Positions 44,786 to 53,834 of a stretch of 64,000 bases of DNA are shown here, piece after piece; the first letter of the stretch is position 1, and every line of letters starts with the position of its first letter. The stretch covers positions 1 through 64,000 of the forward strand of contig JAOAPF010000088.1 in NCBI GenBank assembly GCA_025462755.1. The letters are read 5' to 3'. Position numbers and translations under genes: made by a program. The notes under the pieces are model-generated. The model saw nothing but the letters and a program-made list of their open reading frames with translations, did no database searches and was not told the DNA's origin. This DNA is from Edaphobacter sp. GTDB lineage: Bacteria; Acidobacteriota; Terriglobia; Terriglobales; Acidobacteriaceae.

Positions 44786-45289
44786 CAGGTCAGTGTCCGG
44801 GAGACTCCCACGCTGCCTACCGCAATGATGGCGCAAGTACCGCAAAGCTATTTTCAGCACCTTCCATTTGCGCCCGCGGAAATCCGCTGTCTTTCTCTCG
44901 ACGAAATCCTGGCAGAAAAGCTCCGCTCCTGCTATCAGCGCAACAAGGCCCGCGACATTTACGATCTCGGCATGTTTGCCGCTCGTCCGCACAACCAAGC
45001 GAAAATCCGCCGGCTTCTGATTGTCAAGCTTTGGCAAGCGCATGATGCGTTCGATCCCGCCAAGTTGAATCGAAAGTTTGTTGGCGGAAACGACTTTGAC
45101 TGGGACGATCTTCGTCAGCTCACCCGTCGAACCACCGAGATCGATAAAGAAAGAATCACCCGTGACTGTGTTCGTGGGTTCTCATTCCTCAACGAGCTGT
45201 CACCTGAAGAGAAAATTCTCGCCGCTGATCCTTATCAACGGGAGCGCAACCTTTGCGAGCAGCTTGTCGCATCGTTGCCAACCCTTTAG
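44786..45289 (+). pseudogene. AbiEii-type nucleotidyltransferase toxin, C-terminal part
   Basis: 168 residues in frame from about QVSVRETPTLPT to SLPTL and a TAG. Family blocks: SYFQHLPFAPAEIRCLSLDE, ILAEKLRSCYQRNKARDIYD, LGMFAARP, LIVKLWQAHDAFDPAKLNRK, DFDWDDLRQLTRRT and the tail QRERNLCEQLVASLPTL. This is the helical C-terminal half of the AbiE toxin, which acts with an AbiEi antitoxin as a type IV system in phage abortive infection. The upstream half lies in inverted orientation next door and no AbiEi gene is present. Confidence 0.85.
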
Positions 45290-45322
45290 CGTCCAAATCG
45301 AAGGTAAGCGCACCCAACCAAA

Positions 45323-46025
45323 TCAATTCGTCTGTCGATCAACAAGCATCTGCCGAAAGTTCCGACCGACCTGCAGAGTCACTGTCTCTACAGAACACTC
45401 CCAAAGGGTAGCAAGTCCTCTGGCAACCCCAGCGACGTCCCAAGGCCCCGCAGGGGTCTTTGCGACTCTGCAATATGGTCCGTCCGTCTCAAAAAGAACT
45501 CGATCCCTGGGGATCCTTTCGATGATGCCTCGCCCCTTGTTCGAAGAAAGCATGGCGGGATTGATGGAAAGATAGTGTCCAGGATCAATCACCTGTTGGA
45601 GTGCGGGGGTGTCGCCTGTAAACCAGTGAAAGGTAGCTGCACGTACATTGTGCTCATCGAGAAGATTGAGAGTCTCGCGCTCGGCTTTCCTAGAATGTAT
45701 GGAAAGGACCTTTCCCGAGTTTCCGACGTGTTTGAGAACAAAACCGAAGGATGCGAGTTGGGCGTTCCTTGTCGCAGACCCTTCTTTGCTAAAGTCGAGG
45801 TCGATTTCACCGACATAAGAAGTCTTGGGTAGTAGCTCACAAAAGAGTCGACACTCGAACTCGGAGTGAGGAGCCAGCAACGGGTGGAGGCCAAGCGAAA
45901 GCCTAACATTCGGCAACTGAGAGGCTGGGAGAAACCCGTCTCTGAAATGGCTTGGCAGATTCGTAACTGCAATAACGGTCACACCCGCTCGTTTCGCTTT
46001 ACCAGCGATCAGCTTCGGATTTGGG
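45323..46025 (-). pseudogene. QatD-like TatD-family nuclease lacking its N-terminus
   Basis: About 230 codons of a TatD-like hydrolase. In frame from YPNPKLIAGKAKRAGV just inside the junction, it continues TVIAVTNLPSHFRDG, RLSLGLHPLL, the metal-binding Glu in SYVGEIDLDFS, His in LSIHSRKA, FHWFTGDTPALQQVI and the Asp in FETDGPY. The first residues, which would hold the HxH motif, are missing because the sequence merges into the KAP ATPase gene at about 46025. Qat anti-phage systems consist of qatA (KAP-like ATPase), qatB, qatC (QueC-like) and qatD (TatD-like); here only the two outer genes remain. Confidence 0.75.
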
Positions 46026-46802
46026 TACCGGTCGCATGTTCCACAATCCTCGGGTCGGCGCCAATGATGAACGCGGTACCAGATACGCTGAGGAAGAGCT
46101 TGATGGCTTCCAGATTCTCAATAACGCGCTCTGGGCTACAGCGGTCTAGATCGTCAATCAGAATAATCAGCTTGTCGATGTCGCTATCCTTGAGCATCTT
46201 CTCGAATCGCTCACGGAATGTCCTCACATCGATGGCATGTTCATTCTCCTTGCTTTTGAACCAGCGCCTTCGCCCTTCTCCTCCGCTCCCGCTTTTTCGC
46301 TACCTTTCGGCTGGCTAAGTCCAGTCGCAACACCAAGGACTGCAGGGATAGCGGCCACACCCCCCGTTGCAAAGGCCGCTGCTGCGGGGAGAGCGATGTG
46401 CTTAAATCCGAACCGCGCCACCCTCATCCATTCGACGGACTTCAAAAGGTCTAGCGCCTTGTCGCGGACTTTTGGCCCAAATCGTTTGTGGTCGCCCAAC
46501 GAAAGCAGGACTGACGAGAGAATGGCTGCCTTGGCATCGTCATAGCCCTCGAACTGCCAGCCATTGAAGTAGATGACGGCTGCTCTCTCGTAGTTCAGAC
46601 GTTCAGAACTGCCCTCCGCCCAATGCTCTGGATCGAGGTCGCGCTCCAGCATCTTCATGATGCTGGTCTTCCCGCCACCCCAATCGCCGAAAACGCCGAT
46701 GGTTACGGGCAGCATCTTGGCATCAGTGACCACCGAGCGGATAAGATCCGCGTGGACCTGAAAGCCTAATAAATCATCGGCAGTCTCGTTATCTGACCAC
46801 AT
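46026..46802 (-). pseudogene. QatA-like KAP P-loop ATPase, N-terminal part, frameshifted
   Basis: Likely start ATG 46802 (MWSDNETADDLLGF). Walker A is GVFGDWGGGKTSIMKML, followed by the KAP block VIYFNGWQFEGYDDAKAAIL. Two hydrophobic segments near 46320-46410 are the KAP membrane-associated insertion. A frameshift between 46260 and 46300 moves the sequel RTFRERFEKMLKDSDIDKLI and Walker B IILIDDLDRC to another frame. FIIGADPRIVEHATG is the last KAP sequence before it fuses into the TatD-type gene. The C-terminal half is absent. Relic of a defence ATPase. Confidence 0.8.
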
Positions 46803-46869
46803 GAATCGCACCCGAGGCAGAGCTACGGCAAATGGACTTTCGAAGTCTTCCGCGCGAAAGCGCAGCAAT

Positions 46870-47301
46870 TGGATAAACTTGTGTCATCCATTGTCGCCTC
46901 CACGGAATCATGGAAGGGCAAAAAAGATACATGTGGAGCTTGGAACAACATTGGAAGGGATTCAAAGGTGAGGTTCCTAGCGTGAATACGCAGAAAACCC
47001 TGTGGCAGATTTGTACCGCCGATACGCGTTTTGGGCCATTCTCGCCGTTCTAGCGACTTTTGGAATCAGCACGTTACTGAAAAATCGTCTGGCGTCTGGG
47101 TTCGACTCCATCTGCCTCCAGCCAAATCTCCGACTGGCCATAATTGATCTGACGTGCGTACAGCTTAGCGCCTTCCTTCATAGTGCAAGTTTACCGCTAC
47201 ACCCGCTTTGGTCTTCGTCGCCTGGCGATTTTCATAGCGGTTACGTGGTTTTGCATGAACGGCTTTCTCAGAAGGGATAATAGGAGCAGAGCGAACCGAT
47301 C
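46870..47301. other. Unassigned intergenic stretch
   Basis: No gene recognised. A segment at 47097-47124 resembles a tRNA T-loop and 3' end (gggttcgactcc ... gcctcca), but its stem does not pair, so it is not called. A plus-strand frame from 47002 is hydrophobic for 20 residues and then patternless. Confidence 0.3.
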
Positions 47302-47647
47302 ATGACCCGACACGAGGGGCTCCAACGCCTCCAGAAAATCAGCAGTAACGGCCTCCGGATCCTGCAGCACCTTTAGGTACTTCCAAGCACAGCGGCCAAC
47401 GAAACAGAGCTCCACCTACTCGCGGCAGCGTTAAAGACAGAGCTTCAGGAGGAGTACGAGCGGACCCTTCCGGAGAGCTCTCAGAAGGGTATGACACTCT
47501 TCGAACTCACCGTCTACTCCCCAACGATCGACGAGGCCTGGAAACAGACCGGCATCAGGCAGATTGAAGCTCGATGGGGCGATCAGTGACCGGTGGCGAG
47601 AGACCTTCGAAGCCGTCGTCTACAAGACGTCGAAGTACGTCTCATGA
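47302..47647 (+). pseudogene. Broken paralogue of the 114-residue protein at 5417-5761
   Basis: From ATG 47302 the translation MTRHEGLQRLQKISSNGLRI parallels MTRQEALQKLETIKSN-SLRV of the intact copy. A TAG at about 47365 interrupts it, then ALKTELQEEYERTLPESSQK and FELTVYSPTIDEAWKQTGI follow in phase. A frameshift near 47575 restores the ending RWRETFEAVVYKTSKYVS and a TGA at 47645-47647. Clear homology end to end with two disabling mutations. Its presence in the defence-remnant island suggests that this unknown family travels with mobile DNA. Confidence 0.85.
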
Positions 47648-47900
47648 GGAATTTGACCGAGAGGACGGGTGGATGCATGATGCATCCGTTGGCACGACCC
47701 ATCGAGCCGACACCAGATAGATCGGGGGTGATTGATCACAATCGAGAAGCGGGTGAATCGCCAAAATGTTCATTCGGGGGCACGAACTGTGGTTGTCAAA
47801 ATGGTTGTCAATAAGGCGAAAAACCATGGAAAACTTGGCCAATTTCGGTGCTGCATTCGACGGAATTGGCGAGCTTTTTCAATGGTTTAGGCGACGGGGA

Positions 47901-47950
47901 GAGGTCTGCAAAACCTTTATGCGTCGGTTCGATCCCGACCCGCGCCTCCA
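47901..47950 (+). pseudogene. 3' half of a tRNA-Cys gene (attachment-site-like fragment)
   Basis: Reads gaggtctgcaaaacctt (anticodon stem with GCA loop), a short variable region, a paired T-arm (gtcgg-ttcgatc-ccgac) and ccgcgcctcca, the acceptor 3' strand with CCA. Upstream, no matching 5' acceptor (ggcgcgg) or properly spaced D-arm exists, so only the 3' two-thirds is tRNA-like. A 3' tRNA fragment of this kind is what remains at one end of an integrated element that used the tRNA as its target. No partner copy was found in the window. Confidence 0.65.
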
Positions 47951-48097
47951 ACTCCTCAACAACATATCTGGAGGGTCAGCAATGGACTGTGGGGACTTTT
48001 GTGGGGACTCTATACGCCTTTGAAATCATATTTGGTGCCTGAATCGCGAGCGTCGGTCGAATTGGACTATCCGCGCGCGAGATATGTCGAGGTCTAT

Positions 48098-48400
48098 TTA
48101 CCAGCGCAGGTCATCGGGCTCATTCAGCATGTCAGGTCCGTTATTCTCCACATTGCCGACTTTAGGGTTGGCAGGAATCTTCATCTTGTCTGAATCGTAA
48201 GGGTACAGTATATCGACAACTGGACGCGGGTCGCCTCCACGGTTGTCAATCCCAACCCAACAATCGTAGTCCTTCAGGTGGAGGATGAGAGCTAATCGTT
48301 CGTGTAGCGCGCCTGCTACCGAACCTCCATAGAAATCAAATGGTCTTGTTGAGATTGTCTTATTCGACTTCTTTCCATAAGGTCGAACATGACACGCCTG
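48098..48400 (-). pseudogene. Protein-coding fragment without a start codon, unknown family
   Basis: A minus-strand frame open for about 100 codons with strong protein character (TRPFDFYGGSVAGALHERLA, LILHLKDYDCWVGIDNRGGD, PRPVVDILYPYDSDKMKI) ends at a TAA at 48098. A stop lies just upstream and no ATG, GTG or TTG is usable in the first 70 codons, so it is probably a 5'-truncated or frameshifted gene. No domain recognised. It is divergent from the secreted-protein frame at 48389. Confidence 0.5.
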
Positions 48401-48770
48401 GCAACCATATTAGCTACGATCCTGCTGCTTCTGGTAGAGGGCTCAGCGCATGCTAATCCCATTTTCATGATTCGCGAAGGCATAAACGAAGACATTCAGT
48501 TCTTAGGTATGGCTGACACAGATTCGGAGAAACTTGATTTTCTCCCAATACCTCCTGAAGTGCGTGGGGCAAGCTACAAGATATCTAAAGGTTGCATGAT
48601 ATGTCTCGACTCTACTTCAATAGCACGGACGACCCCGGGGCGGACCGGTTCACCCTGAGAGTCGTTCCGGGAACCGGAGACGTCTTCCTGGAGGGCTTCA
48701 CGTCACCCGGTGAGGACGCATCACTTCTACAGGTGGACGAACAAGTCTCGATACCGATCTTTGGTTTCGG
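48389..48770 (+). pseudogene. Small secreted protein of unknown function, probably frameshifted
   Basis: ATG 48389 opens a clear signal peptide (MTRLATILATILLLLVEGSA with cleavage after AHA) followed by NPIFMIREGINEDIQFLGMA. The frame ends at 48658, but an overlapping frame from 48592 continues with equally protein-like sequence (STDDPGADRFTLRVVPGTGD, EGFTSPGEDASLLQVDE) until it runs into the IS110 remnant. A single frameshift between 48592 and 48658 would join them. The 3' end was probably removed by the IS. No family assigned. Confidence 0.45.
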
Positions 48771-49030
48771 GCACATGCGCCGCGTGCTCAACCAGGCCGC
48801 TCATGCTGCTGCCCGCTGCCGCGTCTGGTTATCAGTCCGCTGTCTGGGCCATCGCACATCGCCTATCCCGCTTGGTCTGGAAGATTCTTCCTCAGGGAAT
48901 CCGCTACATCGAGCAAGGCATCGAATCCGAACCAAAGCTCCTCATCTATCGTGCCAAATACCTGGCGAAACAACTTCGTAAATTTGGCTACAACGTCCAG
49001 ATCACTTATGCAAACGAAGCTCCAGCATAA
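48769..49030 (+). pseudogene. IS110-family transposase, C-terminal remnant
   Basis: Begins HMRRVLNQAAHAAARC in one frame and, after a frameshift near 48825, continues GYQSAVWAIAHRLSRLVWKI, LPQGIRYIEQGIESEPKLLI and RAKYLAKQLRKFGYNVQIT, ending in a TAA at 49028-49030. This is the terminal part of the Transposase_20 domain of IS110 elements. The DEDD N-terminal domain is missing. It marks the right side of the decayed island. Confidence 0.82.
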
Positions 49031-49197
49031 AACTCGCGGATCCAACTCTGGAGGAGGTGATTTTCGACGGAATTGCCGACGATCCACCCACTGACATTGG
49101 GGGCGGGCCGCGCAAAGTTCACGTTCATCAACAAAAAGGGTGCACACGATCATGCGTGAGAGACGTTCCCAGAAATGCAGACTGCCGGTCCAACCCG

Positions 49198-49704
49198 TTA
49201 GGAGCCCCTACGGTCTGTCTCTCCAGACAGTTCTCCAAACAACCAAGCCTTGGCCGTCTTCCAATCGCGCTTAGCGGTTTCCGGCGAAATTCCCAGGACC
49301 TCCGCAGTTTCCTCAACACTCAATCCGCCGAAGTAACGCAACTCTACCACTCGGGCTTTGCGAGGATCGAACTCAAACAATGATGTCAGAGCTTCATCAA
49401 GAGCCAGGACGTCGACCTGGTGTGTCTCGGCGGCAATCACTTCCTCATCCAACGGTATCTGCACGGCCCCTCCACCTCGCTTGGCATACCCGCGACTGCG
49501 CGCGTGGTCCACGAGAATGCGCCGGATGATTTGGGAACAGAGTGCGAGAAAGTGCACGCGGCTTTCGCAGTGCACACCCCCTGCGCGAACCAATTTGAGA
49601 TAAGCCTCATTAGCCAAAGCGGCCGACTCCAAGGTCTGGCCGGGCGGACGACATCCCAAGTGCCGCCTGGCAATTCGCCGCAGCTCGGAGTAAACGAGGG
49701 GCAT
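49198..49704 (-). CDS. ECF-type RNA polymerase sigma factor (5' end probably frameshifted)
   Basis: The continuous frame from ATG 49704 gives 168 residues with sigma region 2 (MPLVYSELRRIARRHLG; LESAALANEAYLKLVRAGGV; CSQIIRRILVDHARSRGYAK) and region 4 (LTSLFEFDPRKARVVELRYF; GLSVEETAEVLGISPETAKR DWKTAKAWL with a break here for length). It is of the sigma-70 ECF type common in acidobacteria and planctomycetes. The protein should start earlier: LVAAWGRGEEQALNSL is in phase upstream, but a well-placed ATG with GAGG at 49786 is one base out of phase. So either a frameshift near 49770 disables it or an atypical start is used. Target genes unknown. Confidence 0.75.
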   Translation of the reverse strand: MPLVYSELRRIARRHLGCRPPGQTLESAALANEAYLKLVRAGGVHCESRVHFLALCSQIIRRILVDHARSRGYAKRGGGAVQIPLDEEVIAAETHQVDVLALDEALTSLFEFDPRKARVVELRYFGGLSVEETAEVLGISPETAKRDWKTAKAWLFGELSGETDRRGS

Positions 49705-49967
49705 CAGGCTGTTGAGCGCCTGTTCCTCTCCTCTGCCCCACGCAGCAACCAGCCCGCTGATATCCCGTGGACCCCTCGACGGTCATGGCGCTGCCTCGCT
49801 AGCCATAAAAGACTCCGTTCGGTGACCCTTTTTCCCTCCCGCTCACGGAATAACAGGTAGGAGGAAACTGATTTTAGTCCTTGGCCCACAGAGTCGCATC
49901 AGCGCTTACCCGTTGTCCAGGGTGGTGCTTGATTTTCACGCCGCCACCCGTCACTTAAAGGAGACTT

Positions 49968-50483
49968 ATGAAACCTATTCGTAATCGGAAACTCTTCGCG
50001 TCGTTCGTGATCGCGATTTTACTCCTACTCAACATCCCCCCTGCCCTGGCCGGCAGTCAGCTTGCAACATCCGGAGGTAAAGGAAAATTTCGTGGCCGCG
50101 TCGAAGTCATCTTCACGAAATCGGTAACTAACTTTCCGAACATGGCGGGCGTTGTCAGTGGCGATGCTGGCGCCGGTCTTTTTGCCGGGGAAGTTCTTAA
50201 CGTCAAGCTTACGACCAATGGTGATATTATCGATGCTCTTTACCACATCAACGGCGGGGCTTTCCAATTTACCGCGCACAACTATGTGACGGAAGACTTC
50301 CTGACGGGCACAGCCGTGATTCGCGGCGTCGTCACGGATGGGCCTATGAAGGGAGCACAAGTGCGTGGGCAATACCAGATAATCAGCCCCTGCGGCGTCA
50401 TTAACGCACAAAAAGGCGATGGCGGCGATTTCTGTTACCAGGGCACTCTTACTATTGGGTCAGGTTCTCAAGGCCAGGACTAG
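49968..50483 (+). CDS. Secreted protein of unknown function
   Basis: 171 residues; ATG 49968 follows AAAGGAG. A Sec signal peptide (basic MKPIRNRK, hydrophobic core to PPALA) is cleaved before GSQLATSGG. The mature part is beta-rich and Gly-rich (KGKFRGRVEVIFTKSV, GEVLNVKLTTNGDIIDALYH, DFLTGTAVIRGVVTDGPMKG) with two Cys near the end (PCGVINAQ, DFCYQGTL) that could form a disulphide. No family is recognised. It lies between the sigma factor and the kinase on the opposite strand, with no operon partner. Confidence 0.75.
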   Translation: MKPIRNRKLFASFVIAILLLLNIPPALAGSQLATSGGKGKFRGRVEVIFTKSVTNFPNMAGVVSGDAGAGLFAGEVLNVKLTTNGDIIDALYHINGGAFQFTAHNYVTEDFLTGTAVIRGVVTDGPMKGAQVRGQYQIISPCGVINAQKGDGGDFCYQGTLTIGSGSQGQD

Positions 50484-50556
50484 ACGTCCAGCAAGCTGTT
50501 TAAGCCACCAAGAGATAAACCCGTTCAGCCTTGGGCTGAGCGGGGTTTCAAATGTC

Positions 50557-53049
50557 TTAAGCCTTTGCGTCAGTTGGCCTATCGGGAACGGTGTACAGCG
50601 TGAGGATGGGTTGTTCGAGAGCTCTCCGCATTCCCGTCCCATCCGGCCGAACTCGGTAAACAAAGCCGTCGATCCCATCGGTGCCACGGAAGAAGATCTC
50701 GCCGGGACCAAAGCTGGGTTGTCGGCCCTCCACATTCGGAATCGGGTGGGGCGGCTCCTGCCGTTCAAACGACGTTAGCCAGAGCCGCGGTTTTCCTTCG
50801 CGATCCTCTGCCTCCATCACAACTTGTCCGCCGTCCCCGGAGATGTCATATGCGGCCGCCTGGAATCCAGGTGCCAGTGGCGCGGAACGTCCGGATTCCA
50901 GGTCGGCTACCCACACTTCACCTGCCTCTCTACTAAACTGAAATTCATTCGGGGTCTTGGTTACTATGCGGTAGCATAGCTTTTTACCATCCGGTGTGAA
51001 TTTAGGGTCAGCCGCGTTCCCTTCCAGCGAAATCTGCCGCTGGCCGCGCGCATCGCTAATCCACACTGAAACGTTCTCCAGCGCCACCGCGGTGACAAAG
51101 GAGCGGCCGTCCGGTGCCATGGCCAGGCCTTCTTCCTCGGTTGGCCCGGAGGTCACTTGCTGTGGTTGGCCGTCAGGAAAACGCTGCCGCCAGATGTGAT
51201 ACAGTCCTCCGGCTTCGGACGAGAAATACATCCATCTCCCGTCGGGCGACCACGCGCCAGAGGTGCAGGAAGCCTTGGGCGGCCCGACCGGACGGCCATT
51301 CGAAGAGCCGTCCATAGGAAACAGGCGGCAAGGGACCCAAACATGGTCACGGTTCATTTCGACTAGAAGCACCCATTTCCCATCGGGTGACGGGTAGGAC
51401 CGGTGCGCCATGCCGGGGGCATCGACGGGAAAGTAAACTTTACGCTCTCCGAGCCGGCTCTCCTCGGCCGCTACGATCCCCATGTGGGGGCCTTTCCCTA
51501 TCTCCATCTCCGAAAAGAGCACCTGGTGCGGGCCCGACCAAACCAATCCGGAGGCGTTGCGCAGCCATTGTCGCGGCTCACCGCCCTGAGTGGGAACCAC
51601 CCAGGTGTCCCAACTAAACTGGAGGTCCTCGGCTGTATACGCGACGCGTGAGCCATCCGGTGAAAACACCGGACTCATTTTATGCATGCTGTCGTGCGTC
51701 AGCTGTACCGGCTGACCATCGGGAAGTCTCTTGACGTAGACCTGGCCTATTCCAAGGAACGTAGAGTCGCCGCGAATGAATGCCAGCGTCCGGCCATCCG
51801 GTGAAAGCGCTGGCTCGACTACCGAATCGGGCAACTTCGTAAGGAGATCCCACTGCGAGCGGCCAGGCAAGTGTGTCGCGTTCCGCAGCCATAAGGCAGC
51901 GCCGCCAATGGCAAGCATCGCTAACGCGGCTGCCGCAATCGCGGTGACTCGCCAGCGGTTCCATCCACGCTGCGCTTTCTCGATCGTTCTTCGAGCGTCC
52001 GCGACATTGTGTAACCGCCGCGCGGGATCCTTTTGAAGACACTGCCGCAACAGTTCGCGGACAAGCGCGGGGGTTTTCGCCGGTAGGCCCTGCCAGTTCG
52101 GCTCGCCTTCCAGCACCGACGCAATCGTATCCTGTAGAGTCTCGCCCGGAAATGCCCGCTTGCCCGTGAGCAACTCATATAACAGACATCCAAAAGCCCA
52201 GATGTCCGTCCGCTTGTCGACGTCTCTTCCGCGCGCCTGCTCCGGACTCATGTACCCAGGCGTACCGACAATCTGCCCGGCGACGGAGTCCACGTCCCTC
52301 ACGGCCGCCAACCGCGAGAGCTCCCGGCTCCCCTCCGGCCACCAGATCGCTTTTGCCAGCCCGAAGTCCAGCACTTTCACGGTCCCTTGGGGAGTGACCT
52401 TCACATTACCCGGTTCAAATCTCGGTGAATGATTCCTTTGTCGTGCGCCGCTTCCAGTGCCGACGCCACCTGGCATGCACGGTTGAGCGCGGTTCCAACA
52501 GGGAGGGGACCGCGCAACATCTCCCCCTCGACCAACTCCATAATCAGACAGTCCGCCTCCTCGGACTCCTCCAGGCCATAAATCGCGGCAATGTTGGGGT
52601 GATTCAGGGAAGCCAGCGTGCGAGCTTCGCGACGGAGACGAGATAGCCGCTCCGGGTCGCGTGCGAACTCATGAGGCAGTGTCTTGATGGCGACGTCGCG
52701 GCCGAGCTTACGATCATGCGCCCGATATACCTCGCCCATTCCGCCGGCACCTATCGCAGACACGATCTGGTCCGAATTGCTGGCCAACCAGAGACCCCGC
52801 GACCGTCAGTATGGCAGTCACGGTCTCAATTGCAGGTCGTTCCAGGAAACTTCCGGCTTGTTTTTCTTTCGCCAGTAGTAGATCGACCTGTCGTCGCAGG
52901 TCGATGTCTCCATTGCAAGTCCCGTCGAGAAATGTTTGCCGCGCACCCGGCGCCCGCTCCAGCGCCGCGTGAAAGAGTTCCTCGACTCTTCGCCAAAGGT
53001 CCTGTTCCAGGCCGAGTCCTGTCGAGCGGACGATATACAACAATCTCAA
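50557..53049 (-). pseudogene. Ser/Thr protein kinase with PD40 beta-propeller, two frameshifts
   Basis: Three overlapping frames together make one typical acidobacterial kinase. An N-terminal linker (LEQDLWRRVEELFHAALERA) runs to about 52768, where the frame breaks. The kinase N-lobe follows (IGAGGMGEVYRAHDRKLGRD, catalytic Lys in VAIKTLP). A one-base loss at HRDL (about 52413-52417) shifts it to PGNVKVTPQGTVKVLDFGLA, then GTPGYMSPEQARG. A transmembrane helix (AAAALAMLAIGGAALWL) and a C-terminal propeller of PDG-type repeats (SPDGRTLAF, FSPDGSRVAYTA, SPDGRWMYFSS) complete it. As sequenced it cannot make active kinase. Confidence 0.88.
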
Positions 53050-53330
53050 TCAGTACCAACCAGCCGTGCCGCAAATGCTGCGGAGCATGTCAATTGCAAA
53101 GAGACACACTCCAAATCCGGATGGTCCTCGCCACAAATGGCCATCCCCATCATTGGTCGGAATTATAGGCCCAAACCCCAATTGGCCGAGAGTTGACAAC
53201 GAACTGCAATTCTTGGCCGGCGCCAATGCACCAATGACCACCAATATTGCCACGAACAGGAAGGCTGGAAAGTCAGGGCTTCCTCGTCTTTCCGTTCATG
53301 TGAGTAAAGTGCCAGATATTCTCCGGCTTC
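53050..53330 (-). pseudogene. Membrane-protein fragment, unknown family
   Basis: A minus-strand frame (PAFLFVAILVVIGALAPA, then LGQLGFGPIIPTNDGDGH and FGVCLFAIDMLRSICGTA) has a hydrophobic helix and ends in a TAG near 53050. No suitable start or family is found, and neighbouring sequence is patternless. Probably another gene relic upstream of the broken kinase. Confidence 0.35.
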
Positions 53331-53834
53331 CAAAATGAGAGCGCGAGCAGCCGGTGGCCAGGCAGGTCCCGTGGTGATCTTGGAGGCTTGCAGTTCTCCA
53401 GATAAGCAAGGCTAGCGACAAGCTGATGCCCGTACGTTAGGATCTTGCCCCCCAACGAGTGCCGAATCCTCGAGTTCGCCTACCCTGAACGACAGGTCTA
53501 CGAGAGATCGATTCTGCCACTTATCGGTCGACCCCAAAGGTCAAGTCGGCTTCGCCGTCATCGGAACACGCTGTGGGCGCAACCCTCAGGAACCTCTGCT
53601 GTTCAAGCCAGCTTGAGCTTCACAGAAGGGCATATAGGGCTGTTTCGTACCCAGAGCGGAGTTTGATTTCGCAGCCAGCCTCAGTTCTTGAAAATCGCCG
53701 AGGCACTCGGCGAGCGCTCCAGCGCATCCGAGGAACTCCAATCTATGGGCTCCGCACGTATAACGGGCCACCTTACCGACACCAGCTAATGGGTCATAGA
53801 AGTCATTGAACTCGCCGGACTACTGACGTTGCTA
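53331..53834. other. Intergenic stretch without recognisable features
   Basis: No gene, RNA or repeat recognised between the membrane-protein fragment and the lipocalin stop codon. Confidence 0.4.

Noticed and set aside
47080-47130. Possible tRNA or tmRNA 3' end (gggttcgactcc followed by gcctcca).
   Set aside because: The T-stem does not pair (only two of five base pairs) and no acceptor 5' strand or anticodon arm is found upstream.
47868-47950. A complete 83-base tRNA.
   Set aside because: The 5' acceptor does not pair with ccgcgcc and six extra bases separate the D-arm-like part from the anticodon stem, so only the 3' part is accepted.
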